The notes under the pieces are model-generated. The model was not told where the DNA came from. It did not search any database and saw only the letters and a list, made by a program, of their open reading frames with translations. A stretch of DNA of 64,000 bases from Siphonodentalium dalli (Eukaryota > Mollusca > Scaphopoda > Gadilida > Siphonodentaliidae): the NCBI GenBank assembly GCA_032622095.1, contig CP136063.1, positions 94,031,980-94,095,979 of the forward strand, in the 5' to 3' direction. A program made the position numbers and the translations under genes. Positions 20,808 through 33,158 of this stretch are shown here, piece by piece. Every line of letters begins with the position of its first letter. Position 1 is the first letter of the stretch.

Positions 20808-22380
20808 AATGTTGAAATTTTCTAAGTTGAAAAGGGTTAATACCTCCGTAAAAAAATAATTTTTCCGTCATCTATATAGATGTTGCACATCTCCAATATG
20901 TGGGTAACAATGCTCTGAAGTTTCAAATATCTACGATCAAAACTGTAGGAGGAGTTGATTACACCAAGAAGGTACCCTCATACAGAAAATTCTAAACAAT
21001 GTTGAAATATTCTAAGTCGAAAAGGGTTAATAACTCCGTAAAAAAAAAAAAAAAATCTGTCATCTATATACATGTTGCAAATCTTCAATATATGGGCAAC
21101 AATATTCTGAAGTTACAAATCTCTAGGATGAAAACTGTAGGAGTTGATTACACCATGAAGAAGGTACCCTCATACAGAAAATTCTAAACAATGTTGAAAT
21201 ATTCTAAGTCGAAAAGGGTTAATAACTCCGTCAAAAAATAATTTTTCCGTCATCTATATACATGTTGCACATCTTCAATATATGGGCAACAATATTCTGA
21301 AGTTTCAAATCTCTGGGATGAAATCTGTAGGAGGAGTAGTCCCAGTCTTCTTGTACTAAAACCAGCTAAGATATTGGGATGGCGATTTGCTGTTTTTAGT
21401 CCCAGCCCGCTTGCATACCAATCCTATCACACGAGTTACGCCCACGATCTGTGGCGGGAATCTGTGGTGTATTTTACTCGATTTACCTAATGAATCAATA
21501 CATGATGCTATATACATCGGAAAGAGAGACATATCATGGTCATAATGGTGTATAATAATCTAACTTTCATGTTAAATTACGCATAGAATATTCCGGTTGA
21601 TTGTCACCAACATCGCTGTTTTTTCTGTTTGTTTACTTAACTGAAAGCCGAACTCAGGTTCCGAAGAACTTCGGCATTGTCCGGTGTTTGTTTTGGCCGA
21701 GACGAATTTCGATACAAACAAAATGGCGGCCCCCATGATATTCTAATGGTCATTGTGTTTACACTGTTTTAAACTGTGAGATGGTTATAATTCCCGTAAT
21801 TTATTTAATGTATTACATTTATATCTTCAATATGTATTTAATCTATGTAATAATTTATTTATTGTCACGTATAATTACGATTACAATGGAGAATTCATCG
21901 TGCGTGGTTGATTGAAAATCTACGGAATATTTTCACCGGAAAATGCCGAACGCAGTTCGCAAGGTCAACTGAGTTCGCATACTTTAAAAAATATGTAAAC
22001 ACTGCGGCAAAAGTTTCTTTTCACATTAAATTACCGCTTTCAATTCACAACCGATGTGGGTTTCAGATCAAATAGCATGTCTTCTGCGGAAACTATCCGT
22101 TTATTGTAGCAATTGTGATATTTTATTTCATATAATTGTGGTTTTATTTGAGCGGGTCACTAACGATTAACTCGTGTCAAAGGAGACCATGGGCCTGGAA
22201 CTCGGACTAAAGACCGGCACCTCCATCCCAATATCTTAGCCGGTTTTAGTACGAGAAGACTTGGACTATAGGAGGAGATGATTACACCATGAAGGTACTC
22301 AAAAGTGTGACGGACGGACGGACGGCTAGACGGGCGAACGGACGGACGGACCCCGTTTCTATAGTCCCCCAAAAATAATT
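20808..22380. repeat. About 190-bp tandem repeat, three units plus an interrupted unit
   Basis: Units begin near 20808, 20999 and 21191 with ATGTTGAAATATTCTAAG and contain TTAATAACTCCGTAAAAAA and TACACCA(A/T)GAAGGTACC. The last unit is split by the insertion at 21337-22268 and resumes at 22278. It ends in a GACGGACGG run and CCCCCAAAAATAATTTTTTC at about 22380. A second array of the same unit is at 55440-55790. Confidence 0.82.
21337..22268. mobile_element. 932-bp non-autonomous element with 9-bp target duplication
   Basis: Inverted ends of about 45 bp: TAGTCC(C/A)AGTCTTCT(T/C)GTA then CTAAAACC(A/G)GCTAAGATA. The direct repeat TAGGAGGAG is present at 21328-21336 and 22269-22277. The same host repeat at 55739-55747 holds a single TAGGAGGAG, so an empty site is visible. 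A 9-bp duplication is typical of Mutator-like elements, though 8-9 bp can also fit hAT or P types. Confidence 0.85.
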
Positions 22381-23249
22381 TTTTCGGGGGACAAAAAATC
22401 TGAAAGTTCTATCTATAAGTACTATTAACAAAGTAGGCGATTGTGTAGTTTCATGATGCACGTAGGAGAGTTTGCTTTGTATATAACTTTTATTTAATGT
22501 CTAGGGTGAGGGTATCCTTTGACTGGTGTCGTAGTACGCGATCGAACGGTGTCATCCAGGTCGAAGGGAATAACACCACCTTACTGTCAATGGTACACTA
22601 CGACGATAAGTTTGTGCTAGCCTTATCATCACCACATAGCCACTGAACCTACACATTAGTCAAAGACATGCACCCTCTCACCTATTTTAATCGATATATC
22701 ACTCCAGTGTTTTTAACTCTAGTGGAAAATATGTGCCGTCCAGCTCACTGTCACCTGTCGTGACTTTAATTTCAACTGACCGTTAATTTACATCTCATTG
22801 GTTAACTATAACCTAATATATTTTAAAACCAGTAGTTCGTGCATGGTGGTAGGAAGCGTACGGGTGTGTGCCGGTCTCTCATGTGGCCTGAATTCATTGG
22901 GGACCATAATGACCATAATGGAATAAATGGTATTAGGACTGTTTTCTTATGCTATCCCCGATGGTTTTTGGTCGCCTGTTAGTGCCGGACAACTCCTTTA
23001 CAGGCTCATACCCTATACAAACGCCATACTCATGCTGGGCATTGGTCAGCTACGGTGGTGGTGATGTACCACATGGTACAACACATCCTTCCGTAGATGA
23101 CAAATGTCCAGTAATAACTCAAATAATTTGATATTCTAATTTCTATATCTTTACAATCTGTGTTAATCTGTCACATGTCACATACATGTATATCACATAT
23201 ATGTATTCCTGTTTTTTTTATCTATACATGTAGGTTGTCCTACACAAAT
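22381..23249. other. Intergenic, unassigned
   Basis: No gene or clear repeat unit recognised. The small open frame at 22949-23131 looks like chance. Confidence 0.4.
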
Positions 23250-23736
23250 GTATGGAATCCTATTAGGGCCACTTCCTATAATGGCGCTTTCGGCGCGCGC
23301 CGAAAGCGACAAAAAGTGCGCCATTAGTAACGCACCGAAAGCGCCGAAAGCGACAAAATATGCGCCGTTACGGCGCACCATTTGTCGCTTTCGGCGCACT
23401 TTTTGTCGTTTCGGCGCTTTCGGCGCTTTCGGCGCGCGCGCCGAAAGCGACAAAATGTGCGATATTAACGCATGTTTCGGCGCGCCGAAAGCGACAAAAT
23501 GTGCGCCGTAACGGCGCACATTTTGTCGCTTTCGGCGCGTTACTAATTGCGCACTTTTTGTCGCTTTCGGCGCGAGCCGAAAGCGCCAATAGGCATACTA
23601 TTAGGTCCACTCCCTAATGGCGCGCGCCGGAAGCGACAAAAAGTGCGCCATTAGTGTATATTTCGGCGCGCGCCGAAAGCGACAAAAAGTGCGCCGAAAG
23701 CGCCAGTAGCAAGTGGCCCTAATAGGATTCAATACA
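23250..23736. repeat. GC-rich palindromic element built of GGCGCGCGCCGAAAGCGAC units
   Basis: Outer inverted ends GTAT(G/T)GAATCCTATTAGGG (left) and its complement (right) enclose a dense series of direct and inverted copies of CGCCGAAAGCGACAAAA(A/T)GTGC. A partial second end (CTATTAGGTCCACTCCCTAATGG) sits at about 23598-23620, so it may be a dimer. The several open frames on both strands are readings of the repeat. Confidence 0.85.
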
Positions 23737-23739
23737 AAT

Positions 23740-25835
23740 TAATGCAAATGAGTGTCTTGACGAAAAAAACGTCCCACATGATTATATCGCATTATATAAG
23801 AAAATATCATTATAAATTCAATATTAATTGATAAGCGTTTCCGGACAGCTGTCTTCGATCAATATTTATTATTTATACCCAGGAAACTACATACAACTTG
23901 TTTGGGAAGAGATGGACCGTCTTTAATTTTTTTTAGTGTGAATTTGGCCTCTCATAAAATACCGAGGTCAGCGACCTGACGTCGTTAATCCACCGTCGTG
24001 TAAACGCGCACTTGCTCTTTATCCGTTTCCTATTCCACATTTTCATTTTGCTGCGGATTTGTCAATTTCATTTCATTGTTTGAAGCTTCAAATTATAATA
24101 TTTGGTTAGCATCTTGGCCTCAATGTTATGATACAAGTCAATTTTATTTAAAATGTTTATCGTTGTTTGTCATAATATGAATGACAATATGCACTTTGGC
24201 CTCGCAATGGGAAAATTTTGATTATCAATAATCTAGAAAAGTTTGACATTTCCCGACATGTCAAATTTTTCACATGTTACATGTTTACTATTAATATTAT
24301 ACCGACATCTTGCGTCATCCAGAGCTGTTGCAGCCTCATAACAGCTAGCATAATAATTAACAATATAACAGTGTATAGGTCTGGTCTTGAGGATTACATT
24401 TTTATCGTCTCCACCATGGCAGGACATCCGGGCCAACTTTTCCAGACAGTTTTGGAATGAGCTGACCCGGCTTTTGTGGCCGAATTGGCCCGAGAATTAA
24501 AATTTGTGGATATGAATTTCTTAAGTTAAGATGATGTTATATGTCAGGGTTTTGTCCATCAATTTTGACATTTTGATTATAAAGGCATGTTTGTTTACAA
24601 AGACAATATAGCCAGTTTTGCAATCACAGTCGGTTTGAAACAACAAACCGGCAAATTCATGAATAAACATTAAAACAAAATTAAAACAGCGAGGCTATTC
24701 TACCGTACATGGCAGAATAGCCTCTCAGTGGTTATTCCGCCATAAGAAAATTGGCGCCTATTTTGACATCAACGTATGTGACATCAACGTATGTGACATT
24801 CACGGCGTTATCATTTTCGCATGTTTTTTATCTCGCCCTACCCATGCTACATGATCAGAAGTTTTATTGGAGGTGAGGTATATATATGCATACACTGATG
24901 CCATATCTACTAAATGTGGCATTGTCCCTATTTTGAATACATACACATTTTGTCAGAATACAGGAATTAACAATATTTTATCAGCCACATTTGCCTATTT
25001 CGGCCCTATAGATAGTCCTGCACAGAATAGACATAGTTAGACGGATAGCAACCATATCCTTAAAGCTATTCTATTGTAAAAACAGAACATACCATACATG
25101 TGTGTTGATCACATAGAAATTCAACTCTAATCATTTATGTCGAGGAGTTCGAATTGTCTGTGGCATACAAATAAATGCCGCAATTGACATGATGCCATGT
25201 GATTTGAAATCATTTGATCAATTTGTTTTGATTGTACCCATAGGGCATAGGGGTAGGTCACACGTGCATTGTCTTCAAAATTTTATGCCAGTATGGCCTC
25301 GTCGTCTATTCTATATATGGTATAATAGCCTCCGCCTATAAAACAATAATGGACTGTTTTCACATTCTGTATAAATTTCTCTGATTCACTATGAGTTTTC
25401 ACTATCCCTGGGTTTATATGGGGAAACCATTAGAAGCCATTACTTTTCCCACTCCTATCAAAACAATATAAGATGGTTGTTTACACAGTAACCAGTCGGC
25501 TAATAGCACACCTCACATTTCAGAGGGTTAGATGGTTTCAGAATGGTTGATAGATAATCACTTTCAGATGCCGACCACAAATGGTCTATAGTAGTGCAAG
25601 GTTTATCTGCTGACTTTATAACCACAGAAATGTTTCATTGTGTAAAACTGCCTTTACGAAGGTGTGTATATTTAATTCAACATTCTGAATTCAACATTGT
25701 TCAACAACACTCGTTCAATGATTCAGTTACAAATATGTTAAATTCAACATTCTATAATGATAATAATTCAATAATATCTATGATAAATAAAACATTTTTA
25801 GTCAAATTTTTTTCCAAAACTCGACTTATAGTTTG
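23740..25835. other. Intergenic, unassigned, with one hairpin
   Basis: A hairpin GAGGCTATTCT...AGAATAGCCTC lies at about 24691-24724, and ACATCAACGTATGTG is directly repeated near 24767-24795. No gene recognised. Confidence 0.4.
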
Positions 25836-25839
25836 ATGA

Positions 25840-26935
25840 GGGACGGTGGGCGGGCGGGCGACGTGTTTTGCTTATAACTCAACCGTTTATTGACGGATTT
25901 TTGGTGTGTGAGTACATATCCATGCACGTAAGCTGCAGACAAAAAATCGGGTTCGTCCGCACATTTATTACAGAGTTATGGCCCTTTGCCATTTTTCACT
26001 GATTTTAGGCTCGTTAGTGCGATAACTTCAACAAACGTTATCCGATTTGATTGAAATTTGGTATATAGGTGTCTCCCAAGAATATCTCGGATGAGTTCGA
26101 AAACTGGCCTGGTCCGATAAAATTTGATAGAGTTATGGCCCTTAATTAGTCATTTTTCACTGATTTTCAGCTCGTTAGCGCGATAACTTCAACAAACGTT
26201 ATCCGATTTGATTGAAATTTGGTATATAGGTGTCTCCCAAGAATATCTCGGACGAGTTCGAAAACCGGCCTGGTCCGATAAAATTTGATAGAGTTATGGC
26301 CCTTAATTAGTCATTTTTCACGAATTTTCAGCTCGTTAACGCGATAACTTCAACAAACGTTATCCGATTTGATTGAAATTTGGTATATAGGTGTCTCCCA
26401 AGAATATCTCGGACGAGTTCGAAAACCGGCCTGGTCCGATAAAATTTGATAGAGTTATGGCCCTTAATTAGTCATTTTTCATGAATTTTCAGCTCGTTAG
26501 CGTGATAACTTCAACAAACGTTATCCGATTTGATTGAAATTTGGTATATAGGTGTCTCCCAAGAATATCTCGGTCGAGTTCGAAAACCGGCCAGGTCCGA
26601 TAAAATTTGATAGAGTTATGGCCCTTAATTAGTTAGCGCGATAACTTCAACAAACGTCATCCGATTCAACTAAAATTTGGTATATAAGTGTCTTCCAATA
26701 ATATCCTGGACGAGTTCGAAAACCAGCCTGGCCCAATAAAATTAGATAGAGTTATGGCCCTTAATTAGTCATTTTTCGTGAATTTTTAGCTCGTTAGCGC
26801 GATAACTTCAACAAACGTCCTGGAATAGACATACTTGCCAAGAATATTTCGGACGAGTTCGAAAACCAGCCTGGCCCGATAAAATTTGATGGAGTTATGG
26901 CCCTTAATTAGTCATTTTTCGATTTTACCTATTAA
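25840..26935. repeat. 161-bp tandem array
   Basis: Anchors AGTTATGGCCCTTAATTAG at 26131, 26292, 26453 and 26614 give an exact 161-bp period; outer copies are shorter or more diverged (about 25974, 26750 and 26893). Each unit carries GCGATAACTTCAACAAACGT and GAATATCTCGGACGAGTTCG. The left end has GGCGGGCGGGCG. Confidence 0.9.
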
Positions 26936-27217
26936 TTAGTCTACCGATACTGATGCACACCAATTGGCGGTAGCCACCGGCGGTAAGCCACTGAAAACGA
27001 GACACAGCTTGTCTGATGCCACCTCTTGTATACTAATTAATTAATTAATAAATTATCAGTTGCTCTACTGTTATATTTTCATTTGTACGCAAACGTCAAG
27101 GAGCATTGGCAAATCTATTTTGTTCATTTGTTCATGTGTTTATGTTCGTATGTTGTTCATTGATTTTATCCTTTTTGTTATCTGCGAAATAAATTGAGAG
27201 AGAAAGAGAGTGATAGA

Positions 27218-27335
27218 TCCCTTTGACCGAGCTAGCCCTGGTGAGCTGGCTTGGGACGAGCTGGCCCAGGTCGATTGGACCGAGTCAGCTCTGGGATGAG
27301 CTGGCCCATATCCGTGGATGTGGGCTGGATCGAAG
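27218..27335. repeat. Short GAGCTGGCCC repeat cluster
   Basis: Several imperfect copies of GA(C/T)GAGCTGGCCC and GGTCGATTGGACCGAG. The two overlapping open frames have no recognised product. Confidence 0.45.
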
Positions 27336-27761
27336 GTGCACAGATACATACATATTATCACAACAGTGTGTTCATCCGTGTCGTATCACCTCAAAGAGAC
27401 TTAATAGCAAAATTAACAATTACTTGAATGTGCAAACAAATTATTATATATGGTATGGATCTGATGATTGCTTGAAAGATTGCATACCGTATTTCATCAT
27501 CCCTTAATAAATAGTTTGTAGTTGATCAGTGTTATGATATTAAATAGCCCCTACTATAAGTATATCATTCTCTGTATAGTGGTACCTCAACCCCCCAAAT
27601 TGGTTAAAAAAAGACAGTTGGAAATTTCTGAAATCACACATAGATTGAAATTGATGTAATTGTTTGATTTCCACCAGTAATTAATAGGAAATTTTTTGTT
27701 TATTGACCAGCACCGGGAACAGTAACATATTTTTCTGCGTTTGGTAAAAATTATTCAACCT

Positions 27762-27806
27762 TGGGGGGGAGGAGGGATTGGGGGGGGGGATTGGGGGGGG
27801 GGGTGA
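27762..27806. repeat. Interrupted poly-G tract
   Basis: G runs separated by ATT and AGGA; simple sequence. Confidence 0.8.
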
Positions 27807-27883
27807 ATCAGCTTTGAAATTTCGAACAGACCAGACAAAGGGGTGTGAAACAAAAATTAATTCCCTACCTATCTACCCTACTA

Positions 27884-30078
27884 GTCTGGTCGATAAACTA
27901 AAATTTTAGGGTCAACCTAGAAAAAATTTGGACTAAGTTGGTTTCTATTCCATTTTGAAGAGGATTATATCCTCTATAACATATCCAAAATCCGCTAAAA
28001 TCCGCTTTGAGCATTTTCTGTAATACAAGATGGCGTCCATGATGGCAGTTGCTATAGAAAAATCCTGAATTTCGGTGGTAGGTGCGCCAACAAATAGCAA
28101 ATTAGTAATAAAATAAAATTCACACAAACAATCCTTAGTGGTAAACCATATCGGTAGAATGTCTGTCCAAAATGGCCGCCAAAATGGACAAAATCGAATG
28201 AAATTTATAATTTGCGGAAAATTGAATAGCTGGTTATACAAGAACAAACAGGCCGTCGAATTATACGAGGAAGAATTATTTCAGAGTATAAGGGGAGCTA
28301 TTAATAATAGTATGTAAGAATTCTCTCTAATGTATCTCGCGAGAGAGCAACCGAAAGCCAGGTCTTATACAACGATTGAATGTGGACTTTTTGGGCGCCA
28401 AGAAATAGAAGAATAACGCAGTTTTATCTGTACTGTTTATCTTGAATCGTGTAATATATGTGTATTAAAACAGTTAAATGTGATCTAATAGGGATGTACT
28501 CATTGTGTGATCTTTTCTAGAAGCAGAAATATATGTAATGAAAACAGTCTCACGAATGTGACCGATAATCAATTATTTTTGAATCTACAACACACAGTCT
28601 GTCAAAATTCACTACTATAGAACAGTATGAGAGCTATTTATATGGTACTAGGTAAAATGTGATGATCCTATTGTCCGTGTCTTAGAATAGTAGTCATAGT
28701 TGCCTCCGGTCAAGTGATTAAACACGAATATTTCACTTTTATCACACAAATACATGGTGGTATACCATGACCGCAATTTATCAAAATACAAAGGATTACA
28801 ATAGACTATCTTCAATAAATTCTCAACATAACCCAATTTGCCTACATACTCTATGGCAGAGACTGTCTTTATACCTGGAAATTATGTGCACTTAAATGTA
28901 CTAAGGCCACATATACGCGAAACGTACGACCTTTTCTGCAACCACATCGCCGCGTTTACCCATTCTCCCTAATGTTACACATATCTGCTGCATACAGAAC
29001 CATAAATAGCAACATTGAGTGAATGGTAAACACAGAACTAATAACTGTAAACGCTGATGACCTGATATTTAGCGCAGGTATGTGGGTGGCAATGGCAACA
29101 TAATTTCAAACAACAAGATACTGACAACTAATAGTGTGTATTGCGTGGTACATATTCATGTTGTAAAGTGCCGATTGAAGTAATTTGAACATAATTGTCT
29201 ACTAAGAAACCGGTTTGGGAGCACCATGAAAATTAGTACTAAATAAAATGTACGATGTACAGTCTCTTCGATCCAGTGAGACAGGGTACTATTCTGTTGA
29301 AGAGATAAGTGTTTCTTGACAGTATAATCAGCATTACGACATACGTGTATGGTTTATTGTCACGGAGAATGTTGAAAATTCTGGAAATATAACTATTATT
29401 TACACAGATAGGGTGGGCACTTCAGTTTCTGCTTTACATTCAATAATTAATCATCATTCCAAAAGGAAACTACCACGCACTGTGTGACGAAATATTACTT
29501 CGTGTGTTGCATGCCCGAAATAACTGTTTTTGGTCCGACTGTTGGATGTATTCTAATAAGAAAACCCGAACGTAAATCATTGGGTTAACGTGCGTAGCAG
29601 TGATCGATAAATCATTCAGATAGATCTGTTTTAATTATATGTGTACCTTTAAAGATATATAACAACATTCTTGTAAATTACAAATGTGTATTTTCGCTTA
29701 TAGGGGGTTATCTAATATGTTGCTTTCATCGTAGCATGGATTGTAGTTGCGGGCCATTTTGACAGCCATTTCATCGCCGCGATTGCATTGTTTTCTGTCC
29801 TTGTCACTCTATTCGCCCCCTATACTCTTTTACACAAACTGGTATATATCGGATGGAGGATTAATGCGTTCTGGTGTCGCCGGTGAGGGATATTGTAGAA
29901 AAACGTACTTCGCAGGGTCGAAAAATGAGCATTTTTTAAAATCTCTGTAAAAAAGTTTGCTCAAAGCGGATTTTAGCGGATTTTGGATATGCTGTAGAGG
30001 AAATATTTCTCTTCAAAATGGAATAAAAACCAACTTAGTCCAAATTTTTTCTAGGTCAAACCTTTTATCGACCAGACT
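27884..30078. mobile_element. TA-flanked 2.2-kb element with about 140-bp inverted ends
   Basis: Left end GTCTGGTCGATAAACT continues through TAGAAAAAATTTGGACTAAG to ATCCGCTAAAATCCGCTTTG. The right end is its inverted copy (about 29945-30078). TA precedes and follows. The 1.9-kb centre has no transposase-like frame. A perfect TCTCGCGAGA lies at 28335-28344 inside it. Confidence 0.75.
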
Positions 30079-30089
30079 ATACCCTGGAG

Positions 30090-30770
30090 TGGTTCTGTTT
30101 ATTGATAAACTTTTTGATTTTTTTTTTGGGGTTAATTATTATATGTACTATTTTAAGGCTTGCGATGGGATAACCTATTCAGCGTACTAAGGGAGCTAAT
30201 TTCTTCTTTTTTTTCACCTCAGGAAATGAATATTGGTAAGTCATCCACATGCACAGAGTAGTTCACTATGTCTAACAGACCCAATAATGGTACCTTGTTG
30301 GGGAGTCCAGCAGAGATACATGGTGGTGAGGTAGTGGCTAGGTCAAGGTTTGTATATATTCATGAATGACTTTGGCAACAGAAATTTATTAGCCTAGTTT
30401 ATGAACCCCTCCTATCAACTTTTCCTCAATAATGCAGCTGAATAATTGTAAAAAAAAAAATTATATGATTGGTTTATGTCCATACCAGTCCACACTGTTT
30501 AAAATATGAAGCATATCTTCACAATGATGAAGAAAATATTTTCACCTTCTTTTCCATTATTTATACAGTTTTAAGAGAATGAAATTTTTATAATCTGAGT
30601 AAACCTTATCTTATTAAAAAATCTTGTAAAATTCATGGACAATTCAGATATTTGTCAATTGTTGTGGCGGTGAGTCATAATTATTTTCCCCTGCTGCGTC
30701 TACTTTTTTTCAACCCAGATATTCATAAACCCGGCTATTTTATTGTTGTAGCCTTCCTGGGTATGTCATA
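30090..30770. other. Region upstream of KDM1B, unassigned
   Basis: Contains a CACCTCAG...ATGAATATTGGTAAGT segment near 30215-30240 that looks like a tiny ATG exon, but its phase (1) does not fit the first known KDM1B exon (needs 2). No exon is called. Confidence 0.35.
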
Positions 30771-30983
30771 CTGTAATGTCATAAATAATCGACTCCTTAA
30801 CAACAGCAGAATTATGGGTAACTTTTCAGGTTTTAGTTGGAAATATGGCATGTTGCCATTCATCGGAAAGCTCTCAGTGAGAGCTTTCCAATGAATGGCA
30901 ACAAGCCATATTTCCGACTAAATCCTGAAAAGTTACCCATAATTCTGCTGTGGTTAAGGAGTCGATTAATGAGGGCATTACTG
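30771..30983. repeat. Family B palindromic element (TA-flanked)
   Basis: Near-perfect palindrome with GGAAAGCTCTCAGTGAGAGC at its centre and CACAGCAGAATTATGGGTAA in the arms. TA on both sides. Confidence 0.85.
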
Positions 30984-31073
30984 TAAGATTATAATATAAA
31001 AATATGTTTTCACATATGTCACATACATGTTTGGGATGCAAAATGTCAAAACATAATTTGATCTTTCACCAGC

Positions 31074-31195
31074 CTAAGCAGAATGAGGTCCCCAGAGGGT
31101 GAATTTAGTGATGCTAGCCCACTGTGTGGGGTAGCGTCACTAAATTCACCCTCTGGGGGCCTCATTGGCAAATGTCCGGCACCATATATTGAGGC
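31074..31195. repeat. Family A palindromic element
   Basis: Arms CAGAATGAGGTCCCCAGAGG...CCTCTGGGGGCCTCATTG around GTGATGCTAGCCCACTGTGT. Confidence 0.82.
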
Positions 31196-31440
31196 CTGTT
31201 ATAAAATCAAATATTAAACCGGCCTTCTTCAACTGTCGACAAGTCATATCTCTCCCTTATTATTCCAGTAGGTCTATGTCTTAGTAGAAAAAATGAATAC
31301 GAGTGTGATTAAAATGATTATTAGAAAATTCTTTCTTTACAAAATGGAATCTCCCATGCAGCTGGCAATGTACTGGAATGTTGTAATATTCAACAGATGG
31401 CAACTATTATACTCAAGTACAGAATAACTTGAATAGAATA

Positions 31441-32170
31441 GGTAGTCTCGCATATATAAGAGAATGCATTGGCCTAAAATATTTACCTTGACATTGTAAG
31501 CCAGTGAATTCTTTTATATATATATGAGGCTCCCTATGGGAGACTCGCATATAAAAGAGAACGCATGGCACATGATCTTTAATGCTGCTCCAGCGCAGCT
31601 CACATCATGAAAGGGTTAACCCTTTGCTGACTAAATACTCATTGATACATTTAACCCTTCCATGACTGGAACTTTCTGAAATCTTGCGGAAAACCTTTTG
31701 CCAATGCATTCTCTTATATGTGATTCTCCCATAGGGAGCTTCACATATATAAGAGAATGCATTGGCCTAACAATATTTTCCTTGACATTGTAAGCCAGTA
31801 CATTCTCGGATATAAAAGAGAATGCACTGGCACAGGATCTTTAATGGTGCACCACCGAAGCTCACGTCATGAAAGGGTTAACCCTTTCTGACTAAATACT
31901 CATTGATATGTTTTACCCTTCCATTACTTGAACTTTCTGAAATTTTGCAGATAATCCTGTGCAAATGCATTCCCTTATATATGCGAGTCTCCCATTCAGG
32001 ACCTTGCATATATAAGAGAATGCATTGGCCCTACAATATTTATTTTGACATTGTAAGCCAGTGCAATTTCTTAATCTACAAGGCTCCCTATGGGGGACAC
32101 TAATATATAAGAGATTGCACTGGCACAGGATCTTTAATGCTGCACCAGCACAGCTCCTGTCATGAAAGGT
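31441..32170. repeat. Cluster of three family C MITEs
   Basis: Copies at 31441-31619 (left end missing), 31651-31881 (TTAA at both ends) and about 31912-32170 (diverged ends). They are separated by short pieces of family D (CTGACTAAATACTCATTGAT). Confidence 0.75.
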
Positions 32171-32171
32171 C

Positions 32172-32676
32172 TAACCCTATGTTGACTAAATACTCATTGA
32201 TTTGTAGTTAAAGGTCCTCAATCTGATTTGATGGTCCCCATATCATCAGATTCTGACAACAACAACATTTTATGAAATGTCCCTTCAGTTATCAGAATCC
32301 AATAATTGCCCAAAAATAATGCTAACCACAGTCAACTATAGTATAAAATTGTCCAAAACGTGTTATTTATCAACATTATCAACAGCGGATTGTCAAATAT
32401 CTAACACCCAAAGCCACTTGATTTTAGAGTTATTCATCTTCATCCGCAATTTTGTTGGTGACCGAATGTATGCCATGCCGCCAAAAATTACATATCTCGG
32501 CGAAAAAACAAATTTAAAAAATCAATATCTGATCACTCTGAGCATTGACTCGAATCAAATATTTTTTACCACCGAAGCCAAAGAAATAGTAATTTGGGAA
32601 AAACATTTGTTGAACTTATTTTCTGAACATTTCCTAAGGGAACTACTTGTCAATGAGTATTTAATACAGAAAGGTT
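32172..32676. repeat. Family D-like element abutting the first known KDM1B exon
   Basis: Ends AACCCTATGTTGACTAAATACTCATTGAT (first 20 bases AACCCTATGTTGACTAAATA) and the inverted TCAATGAGTATTTAATACAG at 32651-32670. The right end lies about 20 bp before the exon's acceptor and borders its pyrimidine tract. The 142-codon frame at 32277-32705 is not recognised. Confidence 0.6.
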
Positions 32677-32693
32677 TTGATTTTTTTTTTCAG

Positions 32694-33158
32694 CTCTGGT
32701 CGTAAAATTAAGAGGAAGACGTTCGATGATTTCGTCGACACAGGCCCTTTACATCAAGATCTTTCGAGAATTATATTTTCTCATGATGCAGATGTGAAGA
32801 GCGAGAGCAATGCACCTGTCAAAAGCTCGCCGTTAAAACTCAAGAAAACAACAGACAAAATAAAAGTGGAAACGCTAGAACTATCTCCTCATATAAAAAC
32901 TGAGTCACCCACTGTGTCGATAACTGCCGATGGCAAGCAGCCTAATCAGAAGAAAAGAAGTAGATTGAGTGTTGCAAACAACGGCATCAATGGCGACTCC
33001 TCACCAGCATCGAGTCCAACTGTGAAGAAAATAAAGAAGTCTCTGAGTGATTCTGGCACAGATCAAGAAGGCAAGAAAGCTCGGGGCCCAACGAGACCGT
33101 GTGATAGTGCAGGGTGCGGGGTAAAAACTCCATCCTGTTCAATCAGTGTTGTTGAAAC
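32694..33158 (+). CDS. KDM1B: KDM1B exon a (N-terminal basic region, start of C4H2C2 finger)
   Basis: Acceptor TTTTTTTCAG|C needs two bases from an unseen upstream exon; donor GAAAC|GTAAGT leaves phase 2. It begins SGRKIKRKTFDDF, like the SSGRQAKKK of vertebrate KDM1B. It then has a Lys/Ser-rich low-complexity stretch and ends with CDSAGCGVKTPSCSISVVET, the first cysteines of the C4H2C2 finger. One Cys of the vertebrate TCPVC pair is not conserved. Confidence 0.9.

Noticed and set aside
23193-23617. Four overlapping frames rich in Ala, Lys and Arg
   Set aside because: All are readings of one palindromic GC-rich repeat, so no strand or frame is preferred.
25840-26935. CRISPR-like array
   Set aside because: The units are fully repeated 161-bp blocks without short repeats and variable spacers, in a eukaryotic intergenic region.
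30215-30240. Tiny ATG exon (CACCTCAG|GAAATGAATATTG|GTAAGT) as the KDM1B start
   Set aside because: Phase 1 at the donor does not match the phase 2 needed by exon a.
32277-32705. 142-codon frame running into KDM1B exon a
   Set aside because: It lies within a family D-like element and uses another frame from the exon; the pyrimidine tract and CAG at 32693 fit an acceptor better.
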